The notes beneath the pieces are model-generated. The model saw nothing but the letters and a program-made list of their open reading frames with translations. It did no database searches and was not told where the DNA came from. Below, piece by piece: positions 49,966 through 57,160 of a stretch of 62,853 bases of DNA. The stretch lies in assembly GCF_009799925.1 (NCBI RefSeq), contig NZ_WELK01000015.1, positions 1-62,853 of the forward strand, written 5' to 3'. Position 1 is the stretch's first letter, and each line of letters begins with the position of its first letter. Source of the stretch: Pseudomonas sp. R-28-1W-6 (GTDB taxonomy: Bacteria > Pseudomonadota > Gammaproteobacteria > Pseudomonadales > Pseudomonadaceae). A program made the translations under genes and the position numbers.

Positions 49966-50006
49966 CTACTACTCCATTCGTATAATAAAAATATACGAGG
50001 TAGTAG
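49966..50006. promoter_or_regulatory. Nested inverted repeats abutting a start codon
   Basis: CTACTAC (49966-49972) pairs with GTAGTAG (50000-50006), and CGTATA (49979-49984) pairs with TATACG (49992-49997). TATAAT at 49981-49986 may be the -10. The SD GAGG and ATG 50009 lie at the right edge, so this could be an operator overlapping the promoter. Confidence 0.55.
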
Positions 50007-50008
50007 TT

Positions 50009-50500
50009 ATGTCCAAAGAATATTCACTCCGCCGAATCCAAGCGAATCTTGATCCCAGCCTTATCGGCTTCGGGATGATCTTTCTTGGCGAAGAAGGATT
50101 AAATAAGGTCATATCTCAGCTTTACGACATCCGGGATGAAATCAGCCTGGGCTTGTCTAGAGACGGCTGCTCATTCGATGTCTTTACTCGGGGTAGCTCG
50201 ATCTTCTCGGTTAGCAACCTCGTCAAAAACAAAGAATTTAAAAAGAATCTGGAAGTCAGCATTTTTGACATCGCGGACTTCTACAGAAGAAAAGACATTG
50301 ATTTCTTTAATGAGCGCATGGAAGAGATCAAGGATTATCGAATTGTGGGGTTTCTGGTTGGTCGTGGCTTCATTGATGAGGCAGATGCCTTTCAGAAAAC
50401 GTCTTTCACTCGAAACGATCTGATGGCGATTGAATTCCAAAGCTTCGCTAAACAGCGCGCAGCACTGCGCAAAGAATCTGCTGTATCCATTGCTTGCTAA
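50009..50500 (+). CDS. Hypothetical protein
   Basis: 163 residues, mixed strand and helix, unrecognised. Ends KESAVSIAC. There is no tag motif. It lies 24 bases before the 50525 gene, so the two are probably co-transcribed. It has the most AT-rich coding composition in this stretch. Confidence 0.75.
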   Translation: MSKEYSLRRIQANLDPSLIGFGMIFLGEEGLNKVISQLYDIRDEISLGLSRDGCSFDVFTRGSSIFSVSNLVKNKEFKKNLEVSIFDIADFYRRKDIDFFNERMEEIKDYRIVGFLVGRGFIDEADAFQKTSFTRNDLMAIEFQSFAKQRAALRKESAVSIAC

Positions 50501-50524
50501 AATAATAAAAAATAGGTGAATAAA

Positions 50525-51016
50525 ATGAGTACAACCAATGATCTTGTCAAAACATCGCTTCAATTCAGTGGGGAATTTGCCAGACTGATAGCCCACTTTA
50601 ATGGGTACGGCCTTCTTTTGGATGTGACCAAAGAGCTATTTAAGGTTAAGGGTGAGCTGGAGTTCAGATCCTCGCCGCATCATGATAACTTCGACATTTG
50701 CGTTTCAAGCGAAGAGGCATTCAGGGTGAATAGTGAATTCAAAAACTTCGATTGGGATGCACTCTATGACTCAACATTCAAAAGCTATCGCGAATTGAAG
50801 CAAGAAAAGCCCGATGAGTTTATGGGCAGGGTTTCCTCTCTACCTGTTGAGTCAGCATACGCCTTTATCAAAAGAAGGATCGTGACTCCGGATGAGCTAT
50901 TTGACGCCAATCCCGATCTGGTCAAGAGAATGGCGGCTCTCGACTTGGTTGAAATCCCTCGCTCACGGATGAACGAAGGGCGTCCAAAGCTAAGGCTCAT
51001 GTCATTTGAGCGCTGA
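50525..51016 (+). CDS. Hypothetical protein with a degenerate tag motif
   Basis: 163 residues from ATG 50525 (SD AGGTG); GTG 50516 is an alternative. Near the C-terminus is LVKRMAALDLVEIPRSRM, which resembles the shared motif (KRMxxxDLVE) but lacks the Gly. The N-terminal half is strand/helix mixed. Otherwise unrecognised. Confidence 0.75.
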   Translation: MSTTNDLVKTSLQFSGEFARLIAHFNGYGLLLDVTKELFKVKGELEFRSSPHHDNFDICVSSEEAFRVNSEFKNFDWDALYDSTFKSYRELKQEKPDEFMGRVSSLPVESAYAFIKRRIVTPDELFDANPDLVKRMAALDLVEIPRSRMNEGRPKLRLMSFER

Positions 51017-51027
51017 TAAAACACCGC

Positions 51028-51055
51028 TTGACAGATGTATATTTCACCCTATATT
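51028..51055 (+). promoter_or_regulatory. Class I promoter (GATGTATATTTC)
   Basis: TTGACA (51028-51033), operator 51034-51045, -10 TATATT (51050-51055), 16-bp spacing. Confidence 0.88.
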
Positions 51056-51094
51056 GGAGGCTAGAGGAATCCACCACCAGATTGGAGCTTCACG

Positions 51095-51472
51095 ATGAGC
51101 GACGAGGAAAATGGCCTGTACGAAATATCAGATGCGGATTACTCGCGCATCCGGCAGGAAGATCGGAAGGTGGTAGGGATTTTCGCCAGGGAGTCCCGCA
51201 AAGCTGATGCCACGATGCGAGAACGGGAAAACACCCTGATCGATCTGCTGTACGGCCTGATCGGTGAAGGCCCGGATCTTGAGCAGAAGCTGCTGTTCGA
51301 GGCCCAGGAGAAGGGGCTGAATTACCAGGGCACGCTGAATGCCCTGATGACCGGCAAGGAGAACTTGCTGGACTTGGGCGACAAGCGCAGCGATGAAGAG
51401 GTGAAAGCCAATATCGAGCGCCTGGAGCAGCGAATCACAAGAGCCCGTCTGGAAAAAGATCTGGACGCCTAA
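51095..51472 (+). CDS. Small charged helical protein
   Basis: 125 residues, rich in Glu/Arg/Lys, soluble and helical, with no recognised domain. The last residues are RARLEKDLDA, loosely like the C-terminal tag (R..LE.DLG). It begins the operon that continues with 51487 and 51767; the stop overlaps an in-frame ATG (TAATG). Confidence 0.75.
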   Translation: MSDEENGLYEISDADYSRIRQEDRKVVGIFARESRKADATMRERENTLIDLLYGLIGEGPDLEQKLLFEAQEKGLNYQGTLNALMTGKENLLDLGDKRSDEEVKANIERLEQRITRARLEKDLDA

Positions 51473-51486
51473 TGCGGGGTAACACC

Positions 51487-51780
51487 ATGAAAATTTTGAT
51501 GAAGATTGCTGCAAACCAGCCAATTCTCTTGGCGATTCTGGTTGCCTGGATTGTATTGGTAACTACAGCCTATGACCGTGATACGAATAATAACTTCATT
51601 GGCACAATAGCCCTTTGTGCTGACTGGATAGTCCAGCTGGTTATGTTGGGGAGTGCAGAAAGCCTACCGCTCGTTCGATTAATTCTGCTTGGCGGTTTCC
51701 CCATGTTCTTTTTCATGATCCCTGCGTACATCATTCTGAATATCCGCAAAAACCGGAGTGCTCGCCATGCGAACCCCTAA
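51487..51780 (+). CDS. Small membrane protein
   Basis: 97 residues with two or three hydrophobic segments (about 11-32, PILLAILVAWIVLVTT; 40-56; 66-88, LILLGGFPMFFFMIPAYIIL) and a basic C-terminus. ATG 51487 has GGGG upstream; ATG 51472 is possible. Overlaps the next gene by 14 bases. Confidence 0.7.
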   Translation: MKILMKIAANQPILLAILVAWIVLVTTAYDRDTNNNFIGTIALCADWIVQLVMLGSAESLPLVRLILLGGFPMFFFMIPAYIILNIRKNRSARHANP

Positions 51781-52315
51781 AGTGGCGGATGTGACGGGCA
51801 TGGAGCGCGACATCTATGAGCAGGCTCGCAATAGCGCTGTTCGGCCTGAAGATGATCAGGAGGTCTTGAAAGAGATATGGAGGGTACTCATGGAGCATGG
51901 CCATGCGCCAAACAACCAGACCCATTTGCAGGCTTGCCTGATCATGTCTGAGTGCAAGCCAAAGCACACTCATGAGAAAGACGGTGAGCGCCTGGTAGCC
52001 TTCATGCCCTTCATCAGCGGCGACTTCTCCAAGGACTTCGCCTGCCGCCTGTTTCTCAAGAGCGAGGCGGATCTGCTGAAATGGTACTCGACCAGGCACG
52101 GTGTGCCGATTGAGCAGCTAACTGCAACGTATGACCATGAGGGCAAAAGCAATCCTCTGACAGGTTGGGACAACCGCTTCGTTTTCATCTGCATTCCCGG
52201 CAGGGAAGACCAGCCGGTGGGCATCCTGGACGGCGACTTCCCCGAGCCTGAGCTCAAGAAGCACGCCAAACCAGTCAAGCCATCCCGTCATCGGGAGGAG
52301 CAGTTGGAGATGTAG
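51767..52315 (+). CDS. Hypothetical protein
   Basis: 182 residues, soluble, unrecognised. A central segment (FISGDFSKDFACRLFLKSEAD) and a C-terminal His/Lys-rich tail (KHAKPVKPSRHREEQLEM). ATG 51767 has GGAG nine bases upstream. It closes the 51095 operon. Confidence 0.78.
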   Translation: MRTPKVADVTGMERDIYEQARNSAVRPEDDQEVLKEIWRVLMEHGHAPNNQTHLQACLIMSECKPKHTHEKDGERLVAFMPFISGDFSKDFACRLFLKSEADLLKWYSTRHGVPIEQLTATYDHEGKSNPLTGWDNRFVFICIPGREDQPVGILDGDFPEPELKKHAKPVKPSRHREEQLEM

Positions 52316-52333
52316 CCTGCCTTTTTATCGCCC

Positions 52334-52361
52334 TTGACAAAATGTATATCTCCGTTATATT
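52334..52361 (+). promoter_or_regulatory. Class I promoter (AATGTATATCTC)
   Basis: TTGACA (52334-52339), operator 52341-52352, -10 TATATT (52356-52361), 16-bp spacing. Confidence 0.88.
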
Positions 52362-52391
52362 CGAGTAACGGAACGTCAGTGGAGCGGTCAA

Positions 52392-53312
52392 ATGGACAGC
52401 GTTGTGCGGTGGGTAAAACTGGGCCTGAAATGGGCCCTTGTTGCTATCGGGGTTCTAATCTCCTGCCTGGTGCTGATGGTCTGGACATCTGATCCTGTCA
52501 AGCCCAAACCCCCTGTTCGCTTCAAGCAGGAAAATCTCTTCAAAGAGGATTCCATCCTGCACTTCGTCTCTGAGCAGCTAAGCCTGATTGCACCTGGGCA
52601 GCTGATCTACCTGGTGCATCGAGAAGAGGGGCGACCTGCATTCCCAGCAGAGCTAAAAGACCCGGATCGAGAGGATCTGCGCTTCTACCTGAGTGATAAA
52701 TATCGGTGGGGCGGGCCTGGCCACAGCGAAGGCGGAATACTGAACGGCTACGTTCAAAGCAGCCTGGTCAACAAAATTAATCTGTGCGCGATCAATCTCA
52801 ATCCCACCAACTTGGACAAGTCAGCCGGACTGCGCAATTTAGGTGTGCAACGACACAGGTTTATGGTCATCACTCACGAGACCATTCATTGCGGTCAAGC
52901 GGCGGCACTGCACAAGATGGAAAACCGCTTCAATGCTGTGATCAATCGGCTCATTGATGAGCAGGACTTTGTTGGCAATCGTGAGAAGTTATTGGGTCTC
53001 TCCAGCATTGTCTTTATGGAGTCGTTTGTCGGGGCCTACTACCTGACCAATGCCCAGCAGCCTGGTCAAAGCGTGCTGCTGGACGAAATCTCTCTCGACG
53101 GTTGGAAGAGCGAGCTGAAGGAGAGCAAGTGGCGGGGTTATGCCGGTAGCTTCGCGGCTATCGCCAAGCGCTGTGCCAAGCCGGGTGATTGCTCGGCAAA
53201 CCTGGAGCAGCTCAATGCCCAGTTATCCAGCGATCCCGCTGTCATGCGCGCTGTCGTGATGGATGCCATAGCGATCACCAAGAAATCGCCGAACTTCGCT
53301 CGTGCCAAATAA
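52392..53312 (+). CDS. Membrane-anchored HExxH protein (putative metallopeptidase)
   Basis: 306 residues. A hydrophobic anchor lies near 10-33 (KWALVAIGVLISCLVLMVW), with the rest probably periplasmic. THETIHCGQ (near 163) has the HExxH zinc signature with a following Cys. About 50 residues later is MESFVGAYYL, which supplies a likely third ligand (Glu). The C-terminal FAAIAKRCAKPGDCSANL is matched in 56513. Zincins of this layout cleave proteins or peptidoglycan stems; substrate unknown. ATG 52392 has GGAG upstream. No known family named. Confidence 0.82.
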   Translation: MDSVVRWVKLGLKWALVAIGVLISCLVLMVWTSDPVKPKPPVRFKQENLFKEDSILHFVSEQLSLIAPGQLIYLVHREEGRPAFPAELKDPDREDLRFYLSDKYRWGGPGHSEGGILNGYVQSSLVNKINLCAINLNPTNLDKSAGLRNLGVQRHRFMVITHETIHCGQAAALHKMENRFNAVINRLIDEQDFVGNREKLLGLSSIVFMESFVGAYYLTNAQQPGQSVLLDEISLDGWKSELKESKWRGYAGSFAAIAKRCAKPGDCSANLEQLNAQLSSDPAVMRAVVMDAIAITKKSPNFARAK

Positions 53313-53325
53313 TGGAGGGATCTAT

Positions 53326-53550
53326 ATGTACCGTGCACGCCGTGAATGGGCCTGGAATGAGCAGGCAGAGCAGGTGTATCAGGAGAAGAGGCAGAGGCTG
53401 GCAGGGCAGGGCTACGTCACCGACGAAGACGTCTGCCGGTACTTTGCTGAGCGTGGCGTAGAGGGTGTGGAGCCGGTCGACATCAGGCCAATGATGCTCG
53501 ATGCGATCACGGCCAGCCCGCTTCAGCGCGTGCTCTCATCGCTGAGCTAA
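53326..53550 (+). CDS. Small soluble protein
   Basis: 74 residues from ATG 53326, with GGAGGG six bases upstream. The predicted structure is helical (EWAWNEQAEQVYQEKRQRL) then DEDVCRYFAERGVEGVEPVD. Unrecognised. It follows the HExxH gene by 13 bases in one operon, and a convergent terminator follows. Confidence 0.7.
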   Translation: MYRARREWAWNEQAEQVYQEKRQRLAGQGYVTDEDVCRYFAERGVEGVEPVDIRPMMLDAITASPLQRVLSSLS

Positions 53551-53563
53551 ACACCAGGCAAAG

Positions 53564-53589
53564 AAAAGCCCCGCAGTGCGGGGCTTTTT
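53564..53589. terminator. Bidirectional terminator
   Basis: AAAAGCCCCGCAGTGCGGGG plus CTTTTT, with T-runs in both directions, between convergent genes 53326 and 53603. Confidence 0.9.
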
Positions 53590-53602
53590 CATGGACGGTC
53601 GC

Positions 53603-54133
53603 TTACTGGCCCTGACTCTGGCTCTGGCCTTGGCGTGCGCTGATGAACTTTTCTGCGTCTTTAGCGTAAGAGCGCAGCGTAAGCTCTGGCGCCGAAAAAA
53701 GACCGAGCAGCACCAGGTCTTTCATTACAAGGCCATCACCGCCCATGTTCGTGAAAACCAGCCCGCGAAGCTCGACAGAGGGTCGCATGTAGGGCTCAGC
53801 GGCGTAGTCGAAAACGACTAGGGAGTGCTGGTGACGATGAACGATCATCACGTGATCCGACACGCCGTAACTGCGGGCATCGTCCAGCAAACCCTCGATC
53901 TGGGCCTCAGTCAGAGACTCTTCGCCGTCCTGACCAAAAATCACAAACGGGAAGAGCCCTGAAACGAACGGGTTGTTGTTCAGGGCCTTCAGGTCGCTGG
54001 AGAACTTCAGGCTCCGCTCTGCTCGCCCAGCATCACGACCCGTTGAACGCAGCTCATCCTGCTGGTCGCGGATGAAGCCGGGGAGGCGGGCGATCAGGTC
54101 TTCCAGGTCTTGAGCGTACTTCGCGATGTCCAT
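53603..54133 (-). CDS. Hypothetical protein
   Basis: 176 residues on the minus strand; ATG at 54133 with GGAG eight bases upstream. Helical N-terminus (AKYAQDLEDLIARLPGFIRD), a central strand-rich portion and a Gln/Ser-rich tail (ARQGQSQSQGQ). Unrecognised. It is driven by the divergent class I promoter at 54151-54191. Confidence 0.78.
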   Translation of the reverse strand: MDIAKYAQDLEDLIARLPGFIRDQQDELRSTGRDAGRAERSLKFSSDLKALNNNPFVSGLFPFVIFGQDGEESLTEAQIEGLLDDARSYGVSDHVMIVHRHQHSLVVFDYAAEPYMRPSVELRGLVFTNMGGDGLVMKDLVLLGLFSAPELTLRSYAKDAEKFISARQGQSQSQGQ

Positions 54134-54150
54134 CGTGTATCTCCGGGTAG

Positions 54151-54191
54151 TTGACGAAGGATATAATATGAGATATACATTCTCACGTCAA
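54151..54191. promoter_or_regulatory. Divergent class I promoters on one palindromic operator
   Basis: TGAGATATACATTCTCA (54169-54185) is a palindrome with 5-bp arms. For the minus strand, -35 TTGACG (54191-54186) and -10 TATTAT (54168-54163), 17 bp. For the plus strand, TTGACG (54151-54156) and TATACA (54174-54179), 17 bp. Both promoters share the same operator. Confidence 0.8.
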
Positions 54192-54228
54192 CCGGAAAAC
54201 ACCGGAATCACTTAGCGCGAGGCTCGCC

Positions 54229-54669
54229 ATGCTGAAGAAAACCCTGATCGTAAGTGCCCTGATTGCCATGACCGGCTGCTCGACTTTTGCACCGTCGAAG
54301 TGCGAAACCCAAGCCTGTAAAACCGCTGACATGATGGCCGACAAGCTCAATGAGCTGGCCAAGACTGGCACTCGCTACAACGATGCAGTGGCCTTGGCCG
54401 GTGCCGTGGCCGATGGCCCAGATGTCAACGTGACCATGCACCTGACTGGGCCGAACATCGAGAAATTCAGCCAGGCCATCGTCGAGAATCCCGAGCTCGA
54501 CAAGCAGATGAAGCGCGACATGCTCATGGGCGTCACCCTGATGAACTGCTCGATCCCGGCGTTCCGTGAGTTCCTGAAGGTCGGTGGTTCGATCAGCTAC
54601 GAGATCAACTACGAGAAGACCCAGGAGCAGTATTTCGAGATCGAGATCGATGAGTGCCCGAGCGCCTGA
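54229..54669 (+). CDS. Lipoprotein, paired with 55029 gene
   Basis: 146 residues. A type II signal (LIVSALIAMTGC) gives a mature lipoprotein starting at Cys 17. The last 45 residues (MNCSIPAFREFLKVGGSISYEINY ... ECPSA) have the same pattern as in the 55029 protein, [CS]..P.[YF]R[DE]FLK.GG....EI ... ECP.A. Divergently placed with it, about 1.2 kb apart. Likely outer-membrane envelope component; whether it acts in exclusion or transfer is unknown. Confidence 0.8.
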   Translation: MLKKTLIVSALIAMTGCSTFAPSKCETQACKTADMMADKLNELAKTGTRYNDAVALAGAVADGPDVNVTMHLTGPNIEKFSQAIVENPELDKQMKRDMLMGVTLMNCSIPAFREFLKVGGSISYEINYEKTQEQYFEIEIDECPSA

Positions 54670-54730
54670 TTCGATCCAGCGGGCCGACCTGGTGTTGGCC
54701 CTTCACTCAGCTTGAAAAGGACGCCCTGCC

Positions 54731-54976
54731 ATGAAAATTCGCTACTACGTCTGCGCTATCGCGCTCTTCAATGTGATGCAGGAGATGGGCCTGGCGAACT
54801 TTGATCGCGAACAGGGCGTCCTGCTGTCCCCGAAGATCCCCGAAGACCACATGCCCCTGGCGATTGAAGCTGCCGAGGCCTACTGCAAAGTCACTCGCTG
54901 GCTGGGATATGCCGCTGAAGCCGCTCGATTAGTCTGTTGCGGCCTGGCGGTTCACCTCATCACCCAACTTTTCTAG
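54731..54976 (+). CDS. Small protein with C-terminal hydrophobic stretch
   Basis: 81 residues. N-terminal part MKIRYYVCAIALFNVMQEMG is hydrophobic and could be a signal or anchor; the C-terminus AARLVCCGLAVHLITQLF is also hydrophobic. Unrecognised. 61 bases downstream of the lipoprotein gene, in the same operon, and followed by a bidirectional terminator. Confidence 0.65.
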   Translation: MKIRYYVCAIALFNVMQEMGLANFDREQGVLLSPKIPEDHMPLAIEAAEAYCKVTRWLGYAAEAARLVCCGLAVHLITQLF

Positions 54977-54987
54977 TCGATAGCTAC

Positions 54988-55015
54988 AAAAAAGCCCCGC
55001 ACTGCGGGGCTTTTT
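54988..55015. terminator. Bidirectional terminator
   Basis: AAAGCCCCGCACTGCGGGGC then TTTTT, between convergent genes 54731 and 55029. Confidence 0.9.
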
Positions 55016-55028
55016 CATTGCGTCCTGG

Positions 55029-55445
55029 TCAAGCATTCGGGCACTCGCGCATTACGTTTTGATAGAAGATCACGCCGTCGCGCTGAAGCTTGATCTCGTG
55101 ACGCACAACGCCACCGGCCTTCAGAAAGTCGCGATAGAGCGGGGAGCTGCAAACCACCTTGACCACTTCGTCACGCGTCATCCGTTGCGAAGCTGCATTC
55201 TGCTGCGGATTGCCCATGATCTCGCGGTACGCCGCATCACTCTCATCGCCATAGACCAGGGCTTGCACGAGCAGCTGATGGCCCGACAGAGACACCTCAC
55301 CCAGCCGAATGCCCATGTGATCTACAGGGGTCGAACGCTTCACCAGGGTACTCCCCAGCTGGCACACCTGGTCACAGCTTTCCGCTTGAGCCAGTGCGCT
55401 CGCTACCAACCCCAACACCCCAACCCACACCATCTTTTTCAGCAT
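55029..55445 (-). CDS. Secreted protein, paralogue of the 54229 lipoprotein
   Basis: 138 residues with a cleavable signal (MLKKMVWVGVLGLVASALAQA). The mature protein has four Cys and the C-terminal pattern SSPLYRDFLKAGGVVRHEIKL ... RECPNA shared with 54229. Here the signal is not a lipobox, so this copy is soluble in the periplasm or exported. ATG 55445 has AGGAG upstream. It faces 55559 across a shared regulatory region. Confidence 0.8.
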   Translation of the reverse strand: MLKKMVWVGVLGLVASALAQAESCDQVCQLGSTLVKRSTPVDHMGIRLGEVSLSGHQLLVQALVYGDESDAAYREIMGNPQQNAASQRMTRDEVVKVVCSSPLYRDFLKAGGVVRHEIKLQRDGVIFYQNVMRECPNA

Positions 55446-55487
55446 GATTCATGCTCCTGACTACCTGTTTGAGAAAAGTATAGCCGC

Positions 55488-55516
55488 TTGCCATTGCAAT
55501 GTATATCTCATATACT
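55488..55516 (+). promoter_or_regulatory. Class I promoter (AATGTATATCTC)
   Basis: TTGCCA (55488-55493), operator 55498-55509, -10 TATACT (55511-55516), 17-bp spacing. The gene on the other side (55445) may share this operator. Confidence 0.75.
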
Positions 55517-55558
55517 CTCGCTCAATTGGCCTGGCAGTCAGGCGCACAGGAGAAGCCC

Positions 55559-56140
55559 ATGAACGCACTCAAGAAAGCCCTCATCCTCGGCAGCATCGCC
55601 CTCTCCGTCGCCGGCTGTACCGGCGATGGCTTGCGTTACCAGGGCATGAGCGGCCAGCAAACTACGGGGATGGCCCGTGACTTCATGGGCTTTAGCCCGT
55701 ATCGCACTGCCGGGCTTGGTCGCGCCGTTTCGCTGAATCTGGGCACCAACTTCCAGGCATTGCCCGAAGGGTCGATTTTTCCTGCGATGAAGGGCAAGTG
55801 GCAGGGCGTGATGGAAAACAACGACAGCACGCACACCAAGCGCGCTGCCAATATCTACATCAGCGGCAGCACCAAAAAATCCCGCCTGAAAGAAGGCGAG
55901 CTGAACATCATGGCGGTGCAAAACACCTGCGCCATGGGCTTTGCGTACATCACAACACTGCAAGATGGCACGGTGATCTATCGCAAATTCCCTGACTGGC
56001 CCGGCTACCGTGGCGTGTGCGGCGAAGGCTTTCTGCGCGTAGCGCCGCAAGATGACGGCACGCTGCGCATCTCGGATCACGAGTACACCCCCGAAGGCAA
56101 GGAAGTCGCTGCGGGAGTGTTCACCCGTGTCCCTCAGTGA
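55559..56140 (+). CDS. Lipoprotein of unknown function
   Basis: 193 residues. A type II signal (ILGSIALSVAGC) precedes Cys 20. The mature part is beta-rich (KLNIM, IYISGSTKKSRLKEGELNIM, GFAYITTLQDGTVIYRKF), probably a compact beta fold. Unrecognised. It overlaps the 56127 gene by 14 bases, and the three genes to 57160 form an operon. Confidence 0.8.
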   Translation: MNALKKALILGSIALSVAGCTGDGLRYQGMSGQQTTGMARDFMGFSPYRTAGLGRAVSLNLGTNFQALPEGSIFPAMKGKWQGVMENNDSTHTKRAANIYISGSTKKSRLKEGELNIMAVQNTCAMGFAYITTLQDGTVIYRKFPDWPGYRGVCGEGFLRVAPQDDGTLRISDHEYTPEGKEVAAGVFTRVPQ

Positions 56141-56513
56141 CCTCAAGCACTTCCGTCTGATCCAGGATGCCCATCCCGGCGTCCTGGCTGATCTGACGCC
56201 ATTTCGTCTCAGCATCCCGGCTGGCTGGTTTCCGCTGCTGAATCGCTTGTGCGTGCTGCTTGAAGAGCACAGTCAGGCCAGTGGGAAGCCGGTGGCCAAG
56301 ATCTTTGGTGTCAACGAAAAGGGCGGGCAGATGAAGGTGTTCTTGTCCGCCGACGATGACGACCAGGTGATCCGGATCGTCGAGAGTCTCGTGCTGGAGT
56401 CGACACAAACTTGCCGCGTCTGCTCAGCGAAAGCGAGCAGATCGGTGATTGCTGGTCGGATGTATGTCGTCTGCCAGGTGCACCTGGAAGCCCAAGTCGG
56501 AGTGGCTGAGTAA
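56127..56513 (+). CDS. Small Cys-containing protein
   Basis: 129 residues from GTG 56127 (GGGAG upstream), within the end of 55559. Soluble, with a CRVCSAK ... CQVH pattern near the C-terminus that could bind zinc. Otherwise unrecognised. Its stop overlaps the next ATG (TAATG). Confidence 0.65.
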   Translation: MSLSDLKHFRLIQDAHPGVLADLTPFRLSIPAGWFPLLNRLCVLLEEHSQASGKPVAKIFGVNEKGGQMKVFLSADDDDQVIRIVESLVLESTQTCRVCSAKASRSVIAGRMYVVCQVHLEAQVGVAE

Positions 56514-57160
56514 TGCGGCGCGCAGCCCTGTTGATCGCCTGCCTGCTGCCGTTTGGCCAGGTGCTGGGCGGGGCTGCGGGGATGGATATCTCTATCGGAG
56601 AAGGTGCTGGGGAGGGGGCCTACGGCTCGATCCGCATCTCTCCGGAAGGCATGGCCATGGGGCGTGGCACATGCAGCATCGAGATCAACAAGGCACTGGT
56701 TGAGCGTGACTATCAGCAGTACCGCTATGCGTCAGCAGAAGCGTTCTACGAGCAGACGATGATGCACGAGCTCGTGCACTGCAACCACGCACCCGTGCTG
56801 TACGCCAGCCTGAATCAGCTGGTCACCCTGGCTATGCAGTACCAGAAAACCCATGGCGGGGATGAACCCCCAGTCGAGGCCCTGCGCAACACCCATGCGG
56901 AGGCCTTTGTGGGGGCCTACTTCCTGGCGCTGTCGCATGCTGACCAAGAGCAGTCTGACGGGGCTGATATCTGGTGGGGTCAGGAGCTTCGACTCAGCCA
57001 GGATCGAGGGCTGGGGCACAGCTTCGAGGCGATAGCCGCACAGTGTGCGAAGCGTGGCGATTGCCCCACTGACATTCCTCACCTGAACAACCTACTGCTC
57101 AATGATCCTGAGTACCGAAAGGCGCTCATGAAAGACCTGGAGAAAAATGGTCGTGATTGA
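56513..57160 (+). CDS. Secreted HExxH protein (putative metallopeptidase)
   Basis: 215 residues with a signal peptide (MRRAALLIACLLPFGQVLG). HELVHCNH (near 85) is the HExxHC signature, followed by AEAFVGAYFL (near 130) as in 52392. The C-terminus FEAIAAQCAKRGDCPTDIP matches FAAIAKRCAKPGDCSANL of 52392. So the two are paralogues, one anchored and one exported. Substrate unknown. Overlaps 57147 by 14 bases. Confidence 0.82.
   Translation: MRRAALLIACLLPFGQVLGGAAGMDISIGEGAGEGAYGSIRISPEGMAMGRGTCSIEINKALVERDYQQYRYASAEAFYEQTMMHELVHCNHAPVLYASLNQLVTLAMQYQKTHGGDEPPVEALRNTHAEAFVGAYFLALSHADQEQSDGADIWWGQELRLSQDRGLGHSFEAIAAQCAKRGDCPTDIPHLNNLLLNDPEYRKALMKDLEKNGRD

Noticed and set aside
53576..53821. 81-residue plus-strand ORF after the terminator
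   Set aside because: It overlaps the 3' half of the minus-strand gene 53603-54133, has no SD, and starts inside the terminator.
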